The position numbers and the translations under genes are program-made. Source: Saxidomus purpurata (taxonomy: Eukaryota; Mollusca; Bivalvia; Venerida; Veneridae). From it: a DNA stretch of 64,000 nucleotides. Each line of letters begins with the position of its first letter. The first letter of the stretch is position 1. The DNA lies in the NCBI GenBank assembly GCA_022818135.1, contig JAFMSR010000005.1, positions 21,702,854-21,766,853 on the forward strand. Reading direction: 5' to 3'. A model generated the notes under the pieces. The model searched no databases and was not told the DNA's origin. It saw only the letters and a program-made list of their open reading frames with translations. Shown here piece after piece: positions 57,443 through 64,000 of this stretch.

Positions 57443-57454
57443 TCTTACATTTTT

Positions 57455-60400
57455 GGCAGCAAAGGGAGTTAATTGAGTAAGAAATAGTACATGTAAGGAC
57501 TGAATGCCAGTCTAGATTTAGTTATGAAAATTGTAATTGTAGACAAGCAAAATAAAAATTTATCTAAAGGCACTTCCTTTAGTATCCTCTTTCGTTGTGA
57601 TAAATAGCAATTAAATCTGTTGATCAGTTTTAGTAATATTCCCTGCAAGCATAATTTTACATGATGAAGTGAGATCATTCCCAAGGAGATAAGGTAGAGT
57701 TAAGGTTATACTCTAATGCGATTTCTCAAACGAGTATAAATCATTTACCATCTCTCATCATACACCTCTAATAATATAACACAACACAAAGTATCTAGTA
57801 AGGCCAGAATAATCATGATAGGGAATGGTACAAGAACGCGTGTCCATGGGCATGTTGTAAGTAAGACACTACTGTGTGTTGCTAAATGGTCTAGTCTACA
57901 CTGGCATATCACTACTATAATACTGCTATTACATAATACAATTATAGACTAATGTTGAGATCATTTTCCAGATCAGGACACGTGAGCGCTTTCGACCATA
58001 AGCTCATTCAGGCAGTGCTTTTCAGATGTAAAATAATTGTAGTTGAAACATAAGTGGGCGACGGACACGTAACTGAGAACTTCGTTTCAATTAAGGATTT
58101 GAGGAATTATTAAGAATTGTATCATTAAATGGTCGAGAATCAAAAATTTGTCCTTCAGTGAGCAGCAAGATCAAACTTGGCTCGACATGTAATACAGTCT
58201 CAGCTAAATTCCCATAGTGGTGCTTTCCTTTAGGACACACTAAAAACTCATAGGTGGATTGTATCTTTAAATATTGCTTTATGCTGAACTATTATATAAT
58301 TTTTTCTTTTGTTTATATAAATATGGAAAGCTTGAAATTAATGCTTAGAGTATAAGGCTTTGGCAAAAATACTAAATACTTGATTTTAGTTAAAGTCCAA
58401 GATCAGTTCATTCCGAAACAAAAGTATTAAAAAAAACGTTTAAGTACAAGGCACATTAAAATTAACTCTTTACTCTTAATTTCAAGTATTTTTTAAAATT
58501 CATTACAATTTAGGTACAATGTCTTCAAACAGCGAACACCGTCTTAACTTAAAGATACGAGATAAACATTAGTTAGTTAAACAGTGATAATAACATCGAG
58601 TGTAGAAAACGTTTAGTTGAAACATACGAAAAAGCATTTTTTCCCCTGAAGCTGCTAGATGATGAATAAAGATATGCTTTACTGTGACATATATGCATCT
58701 TTTCGCACAAAGACAGGTGATTTATTGATAAAAAGTCAACAGGTAAAAACTGTTTGAACATTCAGTAAAATACCGACAATTTTGTACATGTAATTGATTC
58801 GCTGATTTAATTTAAGTGTCTCATTTTACTACAATTTTAGGGTTAACTTTTTTGTTATTTTGATATTTGCGACTGTATTTACGGTTTTAATGGTCGAAAA
58901 CAGTTTTAACGGCTCCGGCGGTTTTAATGGTTGCAAATATTTTAATGGCGACCGTATATGATATGAGATCATTACTGATCGCTACATATACGTTACTTAC
59001 AGGTCGCAAATTAAAATGACATAGCCAACCGGAAACGACTTTACATCGGTAGTGAGTTAGAAACTGAATTGTATTCAGAATTTCTTCAGGTCCAATTTGA
59101 TGTGGAGACAACATTTTTAAATGTCCAATCTTTTTTTTCGCCGTAACTCCATATTTCACGGTTCAAAACACTTCAGACTAGTTCTTAATATAAAAATTCA
59201 ACTTATCAAATGTTCAACCTTCTTGACAAATGAAATTTCTATATTTTTCAACAGTAATTTCGATCTTGTGATCTTATTTTGAGTACACCTACAGTACTTT
59301 TATTTCACATTATTTATGTCGTCTCTAACATTTTACAATTTACTGATAGTAGGATCAAACGTTGAATCTTTGGTAATTGGTAAAATAAAATGGTAAAATA
59401 GCTATTATGATAACCTATCTAAGTAGAAAGGATTATGACATATCTTACATGTATCTGACACTTTGCCTTTAGTATTATACCATCATAAATACACGTTATT
59501 ACATAAATGTTTTCTTATCATTATTTCCTTAAAAATCCATTCCGTGGGTGTTCGACTAATATTGGACAATACACTGTACTGTTTTAGGCTGATTTGCCTG
59601 AACAAAATTATTGAATGATACTTTAGTTTTTATATATTCTTTAACATTGATGTATGGGACAGTCAGCTAATGCAAACGCGAGTTTCATATATATTGCAAT
59701 GACCCAGACTCCAACAGCTTCCAGTGTAAGAAAGATACTTCTGGGCGGCAGCATACTATCACCTTGCCGTAGTTCAATGCAAAAGAAACTGTTACAAATA
59801 TAAAAAACATTAATAGAACGAATCAACAAAGATGTCATGCAGTGGAGGAGTACTCAGCTAACAATCATCAATAAAATCAGGGCTAATCTAGAGAATAAGA
59901 ATGCAATGTGATGGAATATACACCAACACACCTATTACCATAATAACCTGCAACACAGATGGCCTATCTTGTAGCAGAAAATGTGACCGGCAAGCAACAT
60001 ATTAATATTTCAAAGCTTGTAAACAAGATCTGCTCGAAACATGAGAATCACACAAAGAGAGGTGAGAAACCTTACAAGAATAACAGACTGTCGTGTGTCT
60101 GTACCTTTTCTAAGTATGTGCTTCATAGACTTGCTGGATGAAGTTTTAATGGATGGATGTTTTTTTTTCTGGATTTCGTCTTCTAGTTGCGGGCGAATGT
60201 ACTTATTTTCATTCTGATCTCTGTCATACTATGAATATAGTTCGCTTGTTTTTCTTATGCGTTTTACCTTGTGCTCTCGGTTTCTGTATTTCAGTGTGAT
60301 GTTGCTGTTTGAGAAGTGTTAAGGATATCTTACTACCTCGAGAAACTGGGTACTAATGATTTTATCATGTAACTTTCAATTTAAGTCCAAATAGTTCAAA

Positions 60401-61240
60401 TCATTTGGTGAATTTATACTTCGCGACTTCGTTATTTGTACAATACCGGAATTCATAATCTTACTCTTTGAAATTAAAATAGTGCGCATGCATTTTTCAG
60501 TGATATTGCAAAATATAAGAAACCTCTATCACTACACTATCACTTTCGTGAGAATATCGACAAGAATACTAAAGGGTCACATACATGAGTATTGTTTTAG
60601 TGCAAATAAAACACTGTTGTATCATTCATTTATCAGTTAACATTTTATTATTCTATCCGCGAAGATTCAAAGTTGCTCCTAGGTTGTTTCTGTTTGAAAT
60701 CGCTCACATCCGTCTTCACAATTTATCATATTAAAGTATGCAGAGCATATCGCTCTCCTGCTGATAACACAAGGAAGTACCTGGGTGTCCGATGTTTGTA
60801 TTGTATTGAAATATGTGTTGCTACTTAAAGTTTTTATCTCGTCAAGATACAGGGTAATGAAAAGGTAACTCAATGAGACGGTCTCTGTTGGATTAAACAC
60901 TCTACAAATTAGTAAGTGAATTACATCTTTAAACGTCCTTATATGTTTAGGAAAGGAACCTTATTTGTACCAAAAACATTCCTTACTTAGCTTTTTAAAT
61001 GGATCAGTACATATTAGAAACACAGCGCAGTTTGTTTTCAATGATATTGCAAAAAATTAAGAAATGCTTTCTAGCAACTCTTTTTCTTGAAGAAACATTG
61101 TTTTAGAGTGAATAGAACATGGTTATTTTATTATTCTATCAATAAATCAGTAAACTCAAATAGATCCTGGGACTTCAAAGCATGTATTAAGTGCAAATCA
61201 GCTCCACGCTCTCATATAGTATTTAAGAAATCTTATTCTA
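57455..61240. repeat. Block Z, copy 2
   Basis: Colinear with 34660-37400 and, more distantly, with 6660-10870. Contains a TTGCGAC element (58865-59063, right terminus ending GTGAGTTAGAAA), a lectin exon relic reduced by an internal deletion (59340-59473, keeping TGTATCTGACACTTTGCC) and the relic with CNTDGLSCSRKC (59650-60000). No intact gene. Because blocks Z precede genes A and B, this copy suggests another paralogue to the right. Confidence 0.75.
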
Positions 61241-61467
61241 GTTAGGTTAAAGTTTATTGTTTAAAAACATCATACCCCTACTTTCCAAGTGACATACTTT
61301 ATTGTACATGTAATAGAGGAACATGAAAAGAAAATGTGGAACTTAGTAAATTTTAAGAATTTTGAATAAACCTTTTTCAAACTAATTTTATAAAAGTTTA
61401 ATTGAGTTCTTATTCTTCTTTGTCATAAATGTCAGCAAATAATTTTCAACGTACAAAAAGAATAATC

Positions 61468-61907
61468 TTGAAGGTCCACTACTAACACCAAATCGAATTG
61501 TCTTTTAAATCTGACATTGTAACAGGGAAATACAGTGTGAAACTGGCTTCTAAAACTTTACAATAGCCGTGGAGTATTTCCCTGTCAGGAATATATTTTG
61601 CACATCATTGGAAGTAAAGTTCTTCAATTATTATAAAAAATAGTCGTGCTTATTTATGTACAACCTATTTACAGCCTCTCTCTGGGATATTTCTTGAAAA
61701 TTACAAAGATATTTGAAAACGGGAAAACCTACTTTCTTTTATGAAAAGGCAAGATATAATTTATTAATTCTTTAGTTAAACTCAAATTTTCAACACAATA
61801 TGGTCAAATTCAATGCAGTATGTCATAATTTTCCTTCTGAAAAAAACGTACGTTACTATTCCAGATTGAAAAGAAAATTCAATTTGGTGTTAGTAATGGA
61901 CCTTTAA
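61468..61907. mobile_element. 432-bp MITE with TTAA-like target site
   Basis: The terminal inverted repeats start AGGTCCACTACTAACACCAA (61472) and end with the reverse complement of AGGTCCATTACTAACACCAA (61903). They extend about 28 bp with few mismatches. Flanks are TTGA on the left and TTAA on the right, consistent with a piggyBac-type TTAA duplication with one substitution. No ORF. Confidence 0.75.
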
Positions 61908-62429
61908 GTATGCAATGTTAGCATGCCGATCTCAACTGACTGTATCGTTTTCATATCTTTTATAACTTTTTTTCTGTGTGTTTTTATCTTTTAACAAATA
62001 TTTTTCTATCATTGTGGTGCGTAAATTAGACCTAAATTGTTCATTTGTGTATATGTCTTGAATGCCAAATGCAGACATGGACTTATGTTGACACACACAC
62101 TTGAGATTAGATTTTGGGACTGTTTTCAAAAGTTTGCTTTTTGAAGTGCCACATGTGAATTATCAGCAATAAATTTTAAACATTGATGGTTCTTGTCTTC
62201 CCTATCAGTATGAATGTTACAGTAATTATATAATGATTCATGAATTGTCCTCAGTTGAACACTAAACTACTGTTGGTAAGATAATTATCATGCAGGCTAA
62301 AATAATAGCAAAAGCGAACCTTATTAAGTAAACTTTGAAAGTTAAGTGCGATGATAGCAGTAACAAATTATTTGTTTATATGTTTGTATTGTTTTATTCA
62401 GTACAAGTACCAAGGATAACACAATAAAG

Positions 62430-62692
62430 AGCAAGCTCTTATTTCCATTGTGGTCCGTAATGCAGATACATGTACAAGGGAATCTAGGTAGCAGACCCTA
62501 GCTTCCATGGTTCTTTTACATTCCAGGTGTTAAGCACTGATATACGCGAGACAACCTCTAGGTTTCTAACCAGTTCGTCTCTACTAGGGTAGGAAACACT
62601 GAAAAGCGTTTCTGAAATTTCCAGTGCCTCTACCGGGAATCGAACCGGCGACATCTACATTGGTAGTCCAGAGCGTTGATGAGCTTGGAGAC
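62430..62692 (-). mobile_element. tRNA-derived SINE
   Basis: On the minus strand, an AGCTCATCAACGCTCTGGAC segment (degenerate A-box region) is followed by the B box GGTTCGATTCC (62636-62646) and a long non-tRNA tail. No intact cloverleaf, so a SINE rather than a tRNA gene. Confidence 0.6.
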
Positions 62693-63544
62693 AGAATAAG
62701 AATCGTTCAAAATACAATTCTGATTTTAACCTTAACAATTGGTAAAGTCTTCCGTTAGCTTATCTTGTATGGCAGGATGGTAATAATGTTTTCGGATATT
62801 TTTCCTGGCCTTGTTAAAACACGTTATCTGTCACTGATAGAGTGGGTGAGTTTGGCATTTCGTTTCATAAATCCTTGAAATTAAATTTATGGAACTGCAG
62901 GCGAAGTAGTCACAAATCAAAGATTCCTGGCGTGAACTGAAGGCGGATATAGTAACAAAATTGTCATTTTTTTCATTTTTGTCGTTTCTAAATTCTTCTG
63001 TTGGAAGTCTACATTCTGTATCCCAGTAAGCTACATAAAATAATATGTTTCATACCCAGACAAGCTATTACTCAATTATATTTAAATGTCAGCTAAGCCT
63101 AAAATTACAATGTGGTGATGCCCCTTAAAGTAAAATAGAAACAGGATATACTTAGTTAAATGCAAAAAGCACATTTAGCACTGCATCACATTTTTGTGAT
63201 GCTATTAGCAATGACATGCCTCAGAAATACAGTTTATACTCGTGTTTAGTCTGACAAAACAGAACCTATTTTTACAGTAACGTTATCAGCGTTATAAAAC
63301 AGATGCATTTTATAAAATATTCGAATTACTGTCCTACGGCTGAATTTAGACAGTGACTTTATCATTTGTTTACAAATCTTTAATAAGTCGATATTGTACG
63401 ACAATATTTTTAGCCTAGTTTGGATAATGTGACAGTAACGTAACATATATATGTGTACACAAAAGTTTACAAGCATTGCATAAATAGGTAGAGCATGTAT
63501 ATAGGAAAGGGTTATAGGCTTTAAAATACATGAACATTCGATAG

Positions 63545-63630
63545 AACGGTGCGTTGGCGCAGTGGATAGGGGCGCTTGGTGTCTACAACTATAGATGTTA
63601 AGGACTGGTTCGATCCTCATTGAAGCTAAA
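63545..63630 (+). mobile_element. tRNA-like SINE head
   Basis: A box TGGCGCAGTGG (63555-63565) and B box GGTTCGATCCT (63607-63617) in a tRNA-like frame followed by a T-rich run. Stem pairing is poor, so it is not a functional tRNA gene. Confidence 0.55.
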
Positions 63631-64000
63631 TAATTTTTTCAATTGAATTTTTTCAGTATTTCTTCAGGTAAAATTGTAATTGGGTAGATATATGTTTTCC
63701 CAATATGTTTAGACAAACAATAAACAGTAAATGAAAGTAAAATGACTAAAACTTTAAAAGATTATATAACAATTTCAAGCACGAGCATTTCGTGCTTGCT
63801 GGCATCTCGTGTAATGGAATATGTATATTGAACTAGCATAACCAAAAAAAACGATAATTTGTCTAAGATAATTCTTCAGCAAGTAATGAATGCACATTGT
63901 TCCTTTGAACTGCTGCTGTTTGATGAATTGTCAAATAAAGGCAACATGTGATCTTCATTTGATTGTTTAATTTGTTCTAAGTACAATCAGAAACAAACAT

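Noticed and set aside
63246..63620. Minus-strand 124-codon ORF
   Set aside because: Its start overlaps a tRNA-like SINE head on the opposite strand and it shows no domain.

Overview
This is eukaryotic DNA: AT-rich, intron-rich, with GT-AG splice sites and metazoan domain families. The repeats (tRNA-derived SINEs, a degenerate array with 'GTGACCTAGTTTTTGAC'-like wording, 'GAGGGCC...GGCCCTATATCGC' elements) and the F-type lectin gene together suggest a bivalve mollusc. The species cannot be named from the sequence.

Layout. (1) 255-5014, + strand: the 3' part of a FRRS1-like ferric-chelate reductase / cytochrome b561 gene, eight exons, entering from the left edge. (2) 5.0-14.5 kb: no intact gene; MITEs, a SINE, an HTH-integrase relic and the first copy of an intergenic repeat block ('block Z'). 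(3) 14608-25972, + strand: a complete eight-exon gene, 'gene A', for a predicted 797-aa type I membrane receptor: signal peptide, F-type lectin (fucolectin) domain, six CCP/sushi modules, one transmembrane helix, and a cytoplasmic tail of tandem 16-residue repeats each centred on YxxL (ITIM/ITAM-like), ending in two YxN motifs. (4) 26.3-38.6 kb: non-LTR retrotransposon relic, repeats and the second block Z. (5) 38612-46962, + strand: 'gene B', a tandem paralogue with intact CCP2-6, TM, tail and C-terminal exons. Its lectin exons are missing and its first CCP exon is cut down to its 3' third and folded into a perfect 33-bp inverted repeat. (6) 47-49 kb: the duplicated downstream region. (7) 49.03-55.21 kb: an insert absent from the first unit, carrying a roughly 3-kb minisatellite with 48-bp units and a 758-bp higher-order period. 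(8) 55.2-61.2 kb: the rest of the duplicated region and the third block Z. (9) 61.2-64 kb: a MITE and SINEs, no gene.

The window is therefore best read as a tandem array of lectin-CCP-YxxL receptor genes (unit about 23-29 kb) next to FRRS1. Block Z lies before gene A, before gene B and again at 57.5-61.2 kb, which predicts a third paralogue or its relic beyond the right edge. The two genes differ in ectodomain completeness and in the number of tyrosine repeats (eight versus five), the kind of variation expected in a lineage-specific innate immune receptor family. The receptor role is inferred from domains; ligand and signalling are not shown by the sequence.
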